A stretch of DNA of 63,000 bases from Rossellomorea arthrocnemi. GTDB taxonomy: Bacteria > Bacillota > Bacilli > Bacillales > Bacillaceae_B. The position numbers were made by a program, and so were the translations under genes. The notes beneath the pieces are model-generated. The model saw only the letters and a program-made list of their open reading frames with translations. It ran no database searches and was not told the DNA's origin. The DNA lies in the NCBI RefSeq assembly GCF_904424705.1, contig NZ_CAJGBF010000020.1, positions 1 through 63,000 on the forward strand, written 5' to 3'. This document shows, in pieces, positions 19,290 through 26,828 of the stretch. Positions within the stretch are counted from its first letter, which is position 1. The number at the start of each line of letters is the position of its first letter.

Positions 19290-19432
19290 AAGAAGAGGCC
19301 GGGACATAACTAAATTGGCCCAATCTAAAGACGAACCATTAAAAATCCGAACAATTTCGATTTTCATAAATGAACCTTCGAATGATCGTTCGGATTTTTA
19401 TTTGACTAAAACACTTTTGTCTCAGCATCTTC
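19290..19432. repeat. Palindromic dispersed repeat, copy 1, in a 439-base gene-free stretch
   Basis: An outer imperfect stem pairs AAGAAGAGGCCGGGACA near the left edge with TGTCTCAGCATCTTCTT at the right. An inner palindrome carries the string ATCCGAAC and its inverse GTTCGGAT. The segment 19339-19426 recurs almost identically, inverted, at 37154-37240. Read on the minus strand it lies just downstream of manP and could also terminate that gene. The rest of the gap between the PTS gene and the ROK kinase holds no gene or other signal I can support. Confidence 0.7.
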
Positions 19433-19495
19433 TTCCATTCTATTCAATTCGCTGCTCTATCGACCGGGATGAAATCCCTCAATAAGATTTCTCAC

Positions 19496-21418
19496 CTATT
19501 CGATCATTTCTAATAATTTATATGCTTTCTCTTTGCTTTCAGTATTTAACAATCGATTCCGATAATCTTCGTCCATTAGCTGTCGGGAAAGCAACTGTAA
19601 AATTTTCAGATGTTCGTTTCCTTCACTCTCTTTCGGCACGGCAATCATGAAAATCAATTTGGCATCCGATCCATCCAGACTCTTCCAATCCACTCCATCT
19701 TTCTTGATTCCAAACACCACTCTTGGTTTTGTAACGGCAGTGGATTTTCCATGAGGGATGGCAATATTCATTCCGATCCCCGTTGTACTCTCTTCTTCAC
19801 GTGCAAGGATGGCTTGTTTAAATTCATTTGAGGAAGTGATGGTACCTGCCCCTTCCAACTTTTGAATCATCTCATCTATCACTTCGTCACGAGTAGATCC
19901 TTTCAAATCTACATCAATCAGCTCTAAATTGGTTATATCCGTTAGCTTGTTGATTTCAATAGACTCCATTTGAGGGTGATCTTCAGCAACTTCTGCTGAG
20001 TTCGTCATTTCCCCCTCTGCTACTGCCTCTTCATCCGTTACAACATCCTTCTTTAAAAGGTTGACCACTAACGCAGTGACAACCGCACCAGCAATAACAG
20101 CAACAAAGAACATCAATACGTTATCCACAGCACCAAGAACGGCAACAATCGGACCTCCGTGTGCCACTCTGTCCCCTACATGGCCAAGCATGGCGATGAC
20201 GGAACCCGTCATGGAACCAACCATGATACTTGGAATGACTCGGAGCGGATCTTGCGCTGCAAATGGGATCGCTCCTTCTGTAATCCCGAATAAACCCATA
20301 GTGAATGAGGCTTTACCTGTTTCTCTTTCAGAGGCTTGGAATTTCTTTTTACCAATAAATGTAGCAAGCCCCATCCCGATCGGCGGGATACAGATGGCAG
20401 CAGCGATCGGCCCCATAATTTCATAGTTTCCTTCTGCGATCATGGCAGAACCGAAAAGAAAGGCAACTTTATTCACCGGTCCACCCATGTCAAAAGAGAT
20501 CATAGCACCAAGTATGAGGGCGAGTAAAATAGAGCTAGTCCCCTGCATACCTGCGAGCCAGCCAGTTAATATTTCAAAGGTTTGCGCTACAGGTGCCCCA
20601 ATCAAGAATACAAATGCCAGTCCCACTATAAGGGAGGCGAGCACCGGAATAATGATGATCGGCATGATCGGTTGGATGGCTTTTGGAACTTTGATCTTTT
20701 TAATATAAAGGGCTACATACCCTGCAAGGAAACCGGCGATGATACCACCGATGAATCCCGCACCGGCTTCACTTCCATAGAAACTTCCGTTCGCAGCAAT
20801 ATACCCGCCGACGATACCCGGGGCAAGACCGGGTCTGTCTGCAATACTATAGGCGATGAAGCCTGCCAGGATCGGGACCATGAAGGTGAATGATGCTCCG
20901 CCGATTGCTTCGATGCTCTTCCAGAATGAATCCTCCGGTATGACAAGACCACCCGGCGTCTTCACGCCACCCATCGTCAAGGCAACGGCGATCAATAAAC
21001 CGCCAATGACAATGAACGGAATCATATACGATACACCATTCATTAAATGACGATAAATGGGATTTTCTTTCTTTTCCTCCTGTTTCTTTTCTCCTGAAGT
21101 AGAGTGATAGACAGCTACATCTCCACTCATCACTTTTTTCAACAATTGCTCAGGCTTACGAATACCGTCCTGTACGCCTGCTACCAATACTTTCTTTCCG
21201 TTAAAGCGGTCTTTGTTTACCGTTTTATCAGCAGCGATGATAATCCCGTCTGCTTCTTGTATATCCTTATCTGTGAACTCATTTTCTACCCCGATGGAGC
21301 CCTGGGTCTCTACTTTCAATTGGACCCTCAACTGTTTCGCTGCTTTTTCCAGATTTTCAGCAGCCATATAAGTATGGGCAATACCATTAGGACAAGATGT
21401 AATCGCTAGTATTTTCAT
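19496..21418 (-). CDS. manP: Mannose/fructose-type PTS transporter, domains EIIB-EIIC-EIIA
   Basis: A 640-residue Fru-family phosphotransferase permease with domain order B-C-A. EIIB carries the phosphorylated cysteine C9 in ITSCPNGIAHTYMAAE; EIIC spans about residues 125-460 with multiple membrane helices (GPVNKVAFLFGSAM region included); EIIA at the C-terminus has its active histidine in IAIPHGKST. It imports and 6-phosphorylates mannose (or fructose). The domain order, the length and the adjacent ManR-like activator match B. subtilis ManP, so mannose is the best guess. Upstream lie an activator-type palindrome, a TATAGT -10 with a poor -35, and a cre box. Confidence 0.85.
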   Translation of the reverse strand: MKILAITSCPNGIAHTYMAAENLEKAAKQLRVQLKVETQGSIGVENEFTDKDIQEADGIIIAADKTVNKDRFNGKKVLVAGVQDGIRKPEQLLKKVMSGDVAVYHSTSGEKKQEEKKENPIYRHLMNGVSYMIPFIVIGGLLIAVALTMGGVKTPGGLVIPEDSFWKSIEAIGGASFTFMVPILAGFIAYSIADRPGLAPGIVGGYIAANGSFYGSEAGAGFIGGIIAGFLAGYVALYIKKIKVPKAIQPIMPIIIIPVLASLIVGLAFVFLIGAPVAQTFEILTGWLAGMQGTSSILLALILGAMISFDMGGPVNKVAFLFGSAMIAEGNYEIMGPIAAAICIPPIGMGLATFIGKKKFQASERETGKASFTMGLFGITEGAIPFAAQDPLRVIPSIMVGSMTGSVIAMLGHVGDRVAHGGPIVAVLGAVDNVLMFFVAVIAGAVVTALVVNLLKKDVVTDEEAVAEGEMTNSAEVAEDHPQMESIEINKLTDITNLELIDVDLKGSTRDEVIDEMIQKLEGAGTITSSNEFKQAILAREEESTTGIGMNIAIPHGKSTAVTKPRVVFGIKKDGVDWKSLDGSDAKLIFMIAVPKESEGNEHLKILQLLSRQLMDEDYRNRLLNTESKEKAYKLLEMIE

Positions 21419-21434
21419 CTCTCATTCCCCTTTT

Positions 21435-21448
21435 CGTAATCGCTTACA
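21435..21448 (-). promoter_or_regulatory. cre-like site in the manP leader
   Basis: Minus-strand TGTAAGCGATTACG matches cre (TGWAANCGNTNWCA) with one mismatch. It lies immediately after the -10-like TATAGT (21452-21457), where CcpA would repress manP when glucose is present. Confidence 0.6.
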
Positions 21449-21487
21449 TTAACTATACCTTGATATGTCGGAACAAAAAGGCTGTTC

Positions 21488-21509
21488 TTTTACCGGAGCT
21501 CCGGTAAAA
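21488..21509. promoter_or_regulatory. Perfect 22-bp palindrome, probable ManR activator site
   Basis: The half-site TTTTACCGGAG is followed directly by its exact complement. It sits 30-50 bases upstream of a TATAGT -10 box that lacks a good -35, the layout expected of an activator-dependent promoter. The neighbouring ManR-like activator is the obvious ligand; this is inferred from position. Confidence 0.7.
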
Positions 21510-21510
21510 A

Positions 21511-21546
21511 TATCAAAAATAAGAAGCAAAGCTCTCTTCGCTTTGC
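21511..21546 (-). terminator. Terminator after manR
   Basis: On the minus strand GCAAAGC and GCTTTGC (positions 21540-21546 and 21526-21532) form a seven-pair stem with a seven-base loop, followed by TTCTTATTTTTG. It begins within two bases of the manR stop, so manR and manP are probably separate transcripts. Confidence 0.6.
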
Positions 21547-21547
21547 C

Positions 21548-23494
21548 TCATTCATTCTTGAAAACAGATAGAACGTTCATGATATCCTGGTGCATAATCA
21601 GGGATTGAATCTTCTTGGGGTCTTCACTCAAAGATGAGATTTCACTAAATAGCTGTTTCACTTCTTTCTGCTCATCATTTTTCACTGCTAACAGAAAGAC
21701 CAATGATACCTTTTCTACTCCCCATTCGATAGGCTCTTTTAAAGTCGCAATAGCGATAGCCGATTGCTTGATCAGATTTGGGTGTCCGTGGGGAATCGCA
21801 ATCCCCGCCCCAATGGTGGTAGCTGACATCCTCTCTCTTATCATCGTGCTTTCGATATATTCTTTTTCTACAAAGCCTTTTGAGCATAGGGAGGAAGCGA
21901 GCTTCTTTATGATTTCATACTTGTTTGTTTCTTCTTGTTGAATAAACACCAGAAATGGATTGGTATATCTTAATAAAATCGATTCTTCATGTGGATATGT
22001 TAAGGTGTTTTTATCCTGTTTTAACCACTGCTCCAAACGTTCCTCATCACTTTTCTCCAATAAAGGAGAAACGACAATATGAGGGACTTGGATGTTCGGT
22101 AAAGATATGGTGCTGATGACCAAATCTACTTCTTCATTATGGAAGAAATCCTGTAATTCAGCTTTAGCAATACTCCCCAAAACGCGTACAGAATGGAACT
22201 TACGTTCAATTTTAGTTCTCAATAATTGAGACATACCGATTCCCATATGACAAACGAGCACCACTTTTTTCGAGGTGAAGGTTTGATTTTTAAGCCTCTC
22301 TAATGATGATTGGAAGTGCAAGGCTAAATAAGCTGCTTCTTCCTCAGGAATGCCAATAGATAGGGTTTCATTGATCTCCACTAATGTAAGCATTACTTGA
22401 TCAAACATATATGGATACATTCTCTTGATTTCCTGCAGCATCACATTTGATACGGGGAGTCCATGTTTCAAACGATTGAGTGTAGAATGCAAATGAACGT
22501 TCAAGCCTTCCCATAATTCCTGATCTTCCCTAAAATCAATGTTGATAGACGTTGAAACCCTATCTACCAGCATGTTCAACACTTTTAATAGAAGTGGTTG
22601 ATTATCTATCAAGCTTTCGGTGACAGTCACATTCTGAGACCTATATTTCCCGCCGAGGAAATGGAGCGACATATACGCTATTTCTTCATCTGGAAAATGA
22701 AGCGAAAAGTACGGTTCGAGCTTCTTCAGAAATTCAGCAGCCCATTGATATTCTGTTTTGTTCTGAAGATACGAAAGCTCTTCCTCTGAAATGGAAATCG
22801 TTTGTCCCTGTTTTGACCTTTTCATCATAAGAAGTGTATGAAGAATGACTCGTTCAAAGCTTTCATCTGTCAGTTGGATAGAATAGGTACGCTGGACGTG
22901 GCTTAATTCATTATTCACGACATTGAATTCTGAAGGAGAAAACTGATTCTTCATGAAATCCTGAGTAAGTGTAGGGTGTTTAACCATTTCATATAAGCGT
23001 GATAATGCTGCGCGTTTATCTTTTTCAGTGCCATCCAGGGTGAAACCGACTTTTTGCCTGGTCACCACCTTTATATCAAAACGCTTTAGCCATGTTTCTA
23101 TTTGGTTTACATCTTTTCTTATGACCGCTTTACTTACATAATATCGATTCATTAAGTCCTGGAATGTGATAGAAGAAGCATCCATCAGAAGATGATAGGC
23201 GATTTGAATGACCCTTTCCTCATCACTTTCTTTCCAAACAGACAGGTCAGTGGAGTGAAGCTTGCTGAATAGCTTTTTGCCACCCTCATCATCTACTTCC
23301 AAACAGACACCTAACCCTGGTTTTCGTAACAGCTTGGCAGATGATACCTCTTCCAGAAAATAGTGAATCGTTTTCAAATCGTTCCGAACGGTTTTTTCAG
23401 AGCATTGCAGTTGCTCAGTTATATCCCTGATGAGTATGTATTGATTGGATTCACCTATAAGCAAGCGTAAGATTTCGTTTTGTCTCTCGTTCAT
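21548..23494 (-). CDS. manR: PRD/PTS-domain transcriptional activator, ManR type
   Basis: A 648-residue regulator, equal in length to B. subtilis ManR. Domains in order: N-terminal winged HTH (about 1-60), a second HTH (85-165), PRD1 (about 195-300; H219 and H278), PRD2 (about 310-405; H334 and H393), a GatB-like EIIB domain with C415 in VLVCHMGIG, and an EIIA domain with H569 in GIAIPHGHP. The PTS phosphorylates these residues: HPr activates through the PRDs, while the cognate permease inactivates through the EIIB/EIIA domains when no sugar is present. It lies directly upstream of manP, and the palindrome between them is its likely binding site. Confidence 0.9.
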   Translation of the reverse strand: MNERQNEILRLLIGESNQYILIRDITEQLQCSEKTVRNDLKTIHYFLEEVSSAKLLRKPGLGVCLEVDDEGGKKLFSKLHSTDLSVWKESDEERVIQIAYHLLMDASSITFQDLMNRYYVSKAVIRKDVNQIETWLKRFDIKVVTRQKVGFTLDGTEKDKRAALSRLYEMVKHPTLTQDFMKNQFSPSEFNVVNNELSHVQRTYSIQLTDESFERVILHTLLMMKRSKQGQTISISEEELSYLQNKTEYQWAAEFLKKLEPYFSLHFPDEEIAYMSLHFLGGKYRSQNVTVTESLIDNQPLLLKVLNMLVDRVSTSINIDFREDQELWEGLNVHLHSTLNRLKHGLPVSNVMLQEIKRMYPYMFDQVMLTLVEINETLSIGIPEEEAAYLALHFQSSLERLKNQTFTSKKVVLVCHMGIGMSQLLRTKIERKFHSVRVLGSIAKAELQDFFHNEEVDLVISTISLPNIQVPHIVVSPLLEKSDEERLEQWLKQDKNTLTYPHEESILLRYTNPFLVFIQQEETNKYEIIKKLASSLCSKGFVEKEYIESTMIRERMSATTIGAGIAIPHGHPNLIKQSAIAIATLKEPIEWGVEKVSLVFLLAVKNDEQKEVKQLFSEISSLSEDPKKIQSLIMHQDIMNVLSVFKNE

Positions 23495-23533
23495 ATTTTC
23501 ACCTTCTTTATGTTTGAGACCATGATCTACCTT

Positions 23534-23562
23534 ATGATACTTTTTGCTTATGGAAAAGTAAA
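23534..23562 (-). promoter_or_regulatory. Possible manR promoter
   Basis: Minus-strand TTTACT (23557-23562) and TATCAT (23534-23539) are spaced 17 bases apart, 40-70 bases upstream of the manR ATG. Each box departs from consensus at one or two positions. Confidence 0.4.
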
Positions 23563-23683
23563 CTCGGTACTGGAATTCTCGCTCGATCTGTTAATAGCCT
23601 ACACTCCTTCCAAACGGTCACATTCTGAACGTCGATCCAATACCTTCCCTCGAATCTCTTCCCTACTAAAACCATATTGAAAT

Positions 23684-23829
23684 AACGATTTTTCGACACG
23701 GTGGCATGATTTTCTTAAATCTCGCATGATTAATTGGATTTACGGTGTAATCTTCCGAAAAGAGGCACGATTTTTTGATATCCGGCTCGATTAAAGCTGA
23801 ATCTCGCATGATTCCTATGAAATATAGAT
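23684..23829. repeat. Degenerate tandem array, about seven units of 20-21 bp
   Basis: The motif (C/T)GATT recurs with its first base at 23686, 23707, 23727, 23768, 23788 and 23809, with a degenerate unit at about 23747, giving steps of 21, 20, 20, 21, 20 and 21. The best-conserved units read GATTTTCTTAAATCTCGCAT and GATTAAAGCTGAATCTCGCA. It occupies the gene-free stretch between the manR promoter and the glycerate kinase terminator. The sequence from 23563 to 23683 shows nothing else I can name. Confidence 0.6.
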
Positions 23830-23900
23830 ATATAGATTCCCAGATGAACGGTCTAGTGGGCTACTAACCCCTAAAAAAACAGCGTTACGACTCAAAAGAC

Positions 23901-23928
23901 GAAAAAAAGACGAGGCAACCACCCCGTC
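23901..23928 (-). terminator. Terminator of the glycosylglycerate operon
   Basis: On the minus strand GACGGGG and CCTCGTC form a seven-pair stem (one G-U) with a TGGTTG loop, followed by seven T residues. It starts four bases after the glycerate kinase stop. Confidence 0.85.
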
Positions 23929-23932
23929 CTAC

Positions 23933-25060
23933 TCAATCTTTCAACAATCGCACAATCTGCTCCACCGTCACCTGGATCTGCTCCCTCGTTACCTCGCCCC
24001 TCAACGCTTCCTTCAGCGACCGGCACTCCGTCTGAATCGAGAACACAGCATCCAGATACTGATTCACCTCTGCCAAATCCGTATCGATTCGACCCGCGAT
24101 CCCGATCACTTTCTTACCGTGCTTCTTCGCCAGTCCCGCAACCCCCACGGGTACTTTCCCCATCAGGGACTGCTGGTCCAGACTCCCTTCACCGGTAAAA
24201 ACAATGTCCGCCTGCATCACTTTCTCTTCTAAACCCGTAAGCTCCATAATCGTCTCAACGCCTGATTGAAGAACCCCTTTTAAAGCAGCCACGATACTTC
24301 CCCCGAGTCCTCCGGCAGCTCCGGATCCAGCCACATGTTGGACGTCAATCCCATATGCTTTATCCAATAGGGAAGCGAGCCTCACCAAACCGGCATCAAG
24401 TTCAAGTATCCCCTCAGACGTGGCCCCCTTCTGCTTTCCGAATATATGGGCGGCACCTTTCTCTCCGTGAAAAGGATTCGTAACGTCACTCGCAATCGTG
24501 AACGAGCATTCCTCCAGTCCGGGTAATCGCTCGTGATCAGAAAATGAAGCTGTCTTAAGCAAAGGATTTCCTTCCGCTCCAAGCTCTTCTCCATCCTCAT
24601 CATAAAACCTCCATCCCAATGCCTGCAGCATCCCAACTCCTCCGTCATTCGTCGCGCTGCCCCCAAGGGAAATGACAATATTGCGATATCCGCTCAGAAT
24701 GGCATCCTTGATCTGCTCACCCAGGCCATACGTGTTCGCTTTCATCGGGTCCCGTTTCTCAAATGGTACAAGGGGAAGGCCACTGCTTCTTGCACTTTCG
24801 ATAAACGCCGTGTCCCCGTTCAAAACAACATAACGGGCAATGACAATGTTCATTAATGGATCATGTACCTTAACTTCCTTCTCTTCTCCATCAAGACACG
24901 TGAGCAAGGCATCCAGCGTCCCCTCTCCACCATCCGCCATAGGTGAGTTCTCCACATTAGCCGACGGTAAAGCAGAAAGGATCCCCTTACGAGCCGCTTC
25001 CCCTACTTCGAAAGCAGATAATGAATCCTTATAAGAATCAGATGCTATTAAAACATTCAT
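23933..25060 (-). CDS. glxK: Glycerate kinase (GarK/GlxK type)
   Basis: A 375-residue glycerate 2-kinase-family protein. Typical stretches are ASDSYKDSLSAFEVGEAARKG at the N-terminus (first 20 of these residues are the family signature), PMADGGEGTLDALL, IVISLGGSATNDGGVGMLQALG, GSGAAGGLGG and DIVFTGEGSLDQQSLMGKVP. It phosphorylates glycerate with ATP so that it can enter lower glycolysis. It is the last gene of the operon that also encodes a mannosylglycerate hydrolase and a sugar phosphorylase, both expected to release glycerate, so its role is clear from context. An AGGAGG site lies ten bases before the ATG. A hairpin with a T-run precedes it and may reduce its expression. Confidence 0.92.
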   Translation of the reverse strand: MNVLIASDSYKDSLSAFEVGEAARKGILSALPSANVENSPMADGGEGTLDALLTCLDGEEKEVKVHDPLMNIVIARYVVLNGDTAFIESARSSGLPLVPFEKRDPMKANTYGLGEQIKDAILSGYRNIVISLGGSATNDGGVGMLQALGWRFYDEDGEELGAEGNPLLKTASFSDHERLPGLEECSFTIASDVTNPFHGEKGAAHIFGKQKGATSEGILELDAGLVRLASLLDKAYGIDVQHVAGSGAAGGLGGSIVAALKGVLQSGVETIMELTGLEEKVMQADIVFTGEGSLDQQSLMGKVPVGVAGLAKKHGKKVIGIAGRIDTDLAEVNQYLDAVFSIQTECRSLKEALRGEVTREQIQVTVEQIVRLLKD

Positions 25061-25082
25061 CTCCTACACGCCTCCTATAAAA

Positions 25083-25116
25083 AGGTGCCAGTAGCCTGCG
25101 AAAGCGACTGGCACCT
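25083..25116 (-). terminator. Intra-operon hairpin of the GGTGCCAGT repeat type
   Basis: AGGTGCCAGT and ACTGGCACCT form a perfect ten-pair stem; on the minus strand it is followed by five T residues and then the ribosome site of the glycerate kinase gene. It should act as a partial terminator between the phosphorylase and kinase genes. A related hairpin occurs at 49564-49589. Confidence 0.7.
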
Positions 25117-25124
25117 GTATTAAT

Positions 25125-26816
25125 CTATTGTTTTACCCACATAAATTCATACGGGTGTACTTCAACTTCTCCACTTACCTCTTTCCCACTCTGTAAATCG
25201 AAGCCTGAATGAGGAAGTGTTACAACTGTCGGAGTCGCCTCCAGATTGACGACAAATGTGATGCTCTCTCCTGTTTCCTGATTAAAACGCTTCAATCCGA
25301 ATAGATTGGCCCCCAGTTCCAGCACTTCCTGTCCTGCGTACGGAGAGAAAGCAGATTCCTTCTGGCGGATTGAAATCATGTCCTGTAAGCCTTCGAAAAT
25401 CCCTTTACGACGGGAATCCGATTCTAATTCCTTAAGGATGCTCCCAAGCTCCAGCTTCTCACGATTGATCCTGCGGTTGATGCCGGATGCTTCAACTCCG
25501 GCTTCATCATTATGAGAGCCCAGTAAAGAATGATAGTAAATGGCCGGAACGCCCACAAACGATAACAAGATGGAATGTGCAGCCAGCATCTTCTTCACTT
25601 CAAGTTCTTCTGTCGTATCCTCCCCTTGATTGACCAGGGCTGCTGAATAGTTAATGTTCAATTCATATACAGACTGGCTGCCGTCACTATTGGCTTTATA
25701 CGAAACACGACCGCCGTTTTCTTTCACTTTATTCACAAGCAGTTGTTTCTCGTCCTCCGTCAGGATCCCTTCCGTCGGACGCATCCCGATTCCGTCATGA
25801 CTCGCAAGGAAATTGAAATAAGTCGCAGTATCCGAAACGGTATCGATCGTTTTCGCCCATTCCGTCAGCTTTTCACCATTGTGTGTCGTCAGTGAAAACA
25901 GCACAAGTGGAGGCAGGGAGAATTGATAAACCATATTGGCCTCATCGGATCCATCACCGAAGTAGCTGATGTTTTCTTTGTGTGGGACATTTGTTTCTGT
26001 AATGATTTGCGTATTCGGTTTAAAGAAGTCCATGACTTCCCGCCACAGCCTGATAATTTCATGTGCCTGTGGCAGATGGATGGACGTCGTGCCTGATTCC
26101 TTCCAAATGAATCCGATTGCATCTAAGCGAATGCTTGTCCCACCTTTGCTTGCATACTCAAGTAAAATATCCGTCGTTTCCTCTAAAACCGGGTAGTGGT
26201 GGAAATTCAAGTCAACCTGATCTTCACTGAACGTCGTCCAAGCTGTTTTCACACCGTTCTTTCCTGCGTATTCATGATACAAAGGCGAGGTGCGGGGACG
26301 AACCACAGCACTTGTGTCAAAAGAAGGATCTTTTGGAACAAAGTATTCCTGATATCTTTCTTCGCCATTCAGATACCCTCGAAACCACTCACTCGATTTT
26401 GAAATATGATTGGCAACAAAATCAAACATTAAGCGATAGTCCTGAGACAAACCTTCAATATCTGTCCAATCACCGAGCTTTGGGTCCACTTGACGGTAGT
26501 CCACGACGGAGAAACCATCATCGGATGTATAGGGGAACATCGGCAGCAAGTGAACGTCCGTCACGGCCCCTCTCACCTTTTCATTCAAGAAGGTGTGAAG
26601 AGAGGCAAGTGTGGGCTTGCCCTCTTCGTAAATGCTGTCACCATACGTGATGAGATACACGTTTTCTTCTGACACAGGGGCGGCACTTTCCCACGAATGA
26701 GAACTCCATTTATCCACAAGCTCCGTAAAAGAAGTCAGGAATTCCTCTTTGAAATCTTCCCCGTAAATCGTTCGCAATCTCTTTTCTACATGTTGTATTA
26801 ATTCTTGCTTTGTCAT
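25125..26816 (-). CDS. GH13 subfamily 18 sugar phosphorylase, probably glucosylglycerate-type
   Basis: A 563-residue alpha-amylase superfamily enzyme like sucrose phosphorylase and E. coli YcjM (glucosylglycerate phosphorylase). The barrel motifs are visible: FDFVANH (131-137), SIRLDAIGF with nucleophile D232, ITETNVPHKEN with acid/base E274, and FLASHDGIGM with D341. GH13_18 enzymes cleave an alpha-glucoside with phosphate, giving glucose 1-phosphate and the aglycone. Next to a mannosylglycerate hydrolase and a glycerate kinase, the expected aglycone is glycerate. If the substrate enters through the PTS it would carry a 6-phosphate, so a phosphorylated substrate, as for sucrose-6-phosphate phosphorylases, should also be considered. 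No signal peptide. Confidence 0.85.
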   Translation of the reverse strand: MTKQELIQHVEKRLRTIYGEDFKEEFLTSFTELVDKWSSHSWESAAPVSEENVYLITYGDSIYEEGKPTLASLHTFLNEKVRGAVTDVHLLPMFPYTSDDGFSVVDYRQVDPKLGDWTDIEGLSQDYRLMFDFVANHISKSSEWFRGYLNGEERYQEYFVPKDPSFDTSAVVRPRTSPLYHEYAGKNGVKTAWTTFSEDQVDLNFHHYPVLEETTDILLEYASKGGTSIRLDAIGFIWKESGTTSIHLPQAHEIIRLWREVMDFFKPNTQIITETNVPHKENISYFGDGSDEANMVYQFSLPPLVLFSLTTHNGEKLTEWAKTIDTVSDTATYFNFLASHDGIGMRPTEGILTEDEKQLLVNKVKENGGRVSYKANSDGSQSVYELNINYSAALVNQGEDTTEELEVKKMLAAHSILLSFVGVPAIYYHSLLGSHNDEAGVEASGINRRINREKLELGSILKELESDSRRKGIFEGLQDMISIRQKESAFSPYAGQEVLELGANLFGLKRFNQETGESITFVVNLEATPTVVTLPHSGFDLQSGKEVSGEVEVHPYEFMWVKQ

Positions 26817-26828
26817 CTTTTCACCTTC

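Noticed and set aside
19290..19432. Insertion sequence or transposon remnant
   Set aside because: No transposase coding sequence or target-site duplication is visible; it is a short palindromic repeat.
23480..23680. 66-codon plus-strand frame starting inside the manR start region
   Set aside because: No ribosome site, low-complexity translation and overlap with the manR promoter.
23684..23829. Possible CRISPR array
   Set aside because: The repeats are degenerate, only 20-21 bases from unit to unit with no distinct spacers, and no cas genes are nearby.
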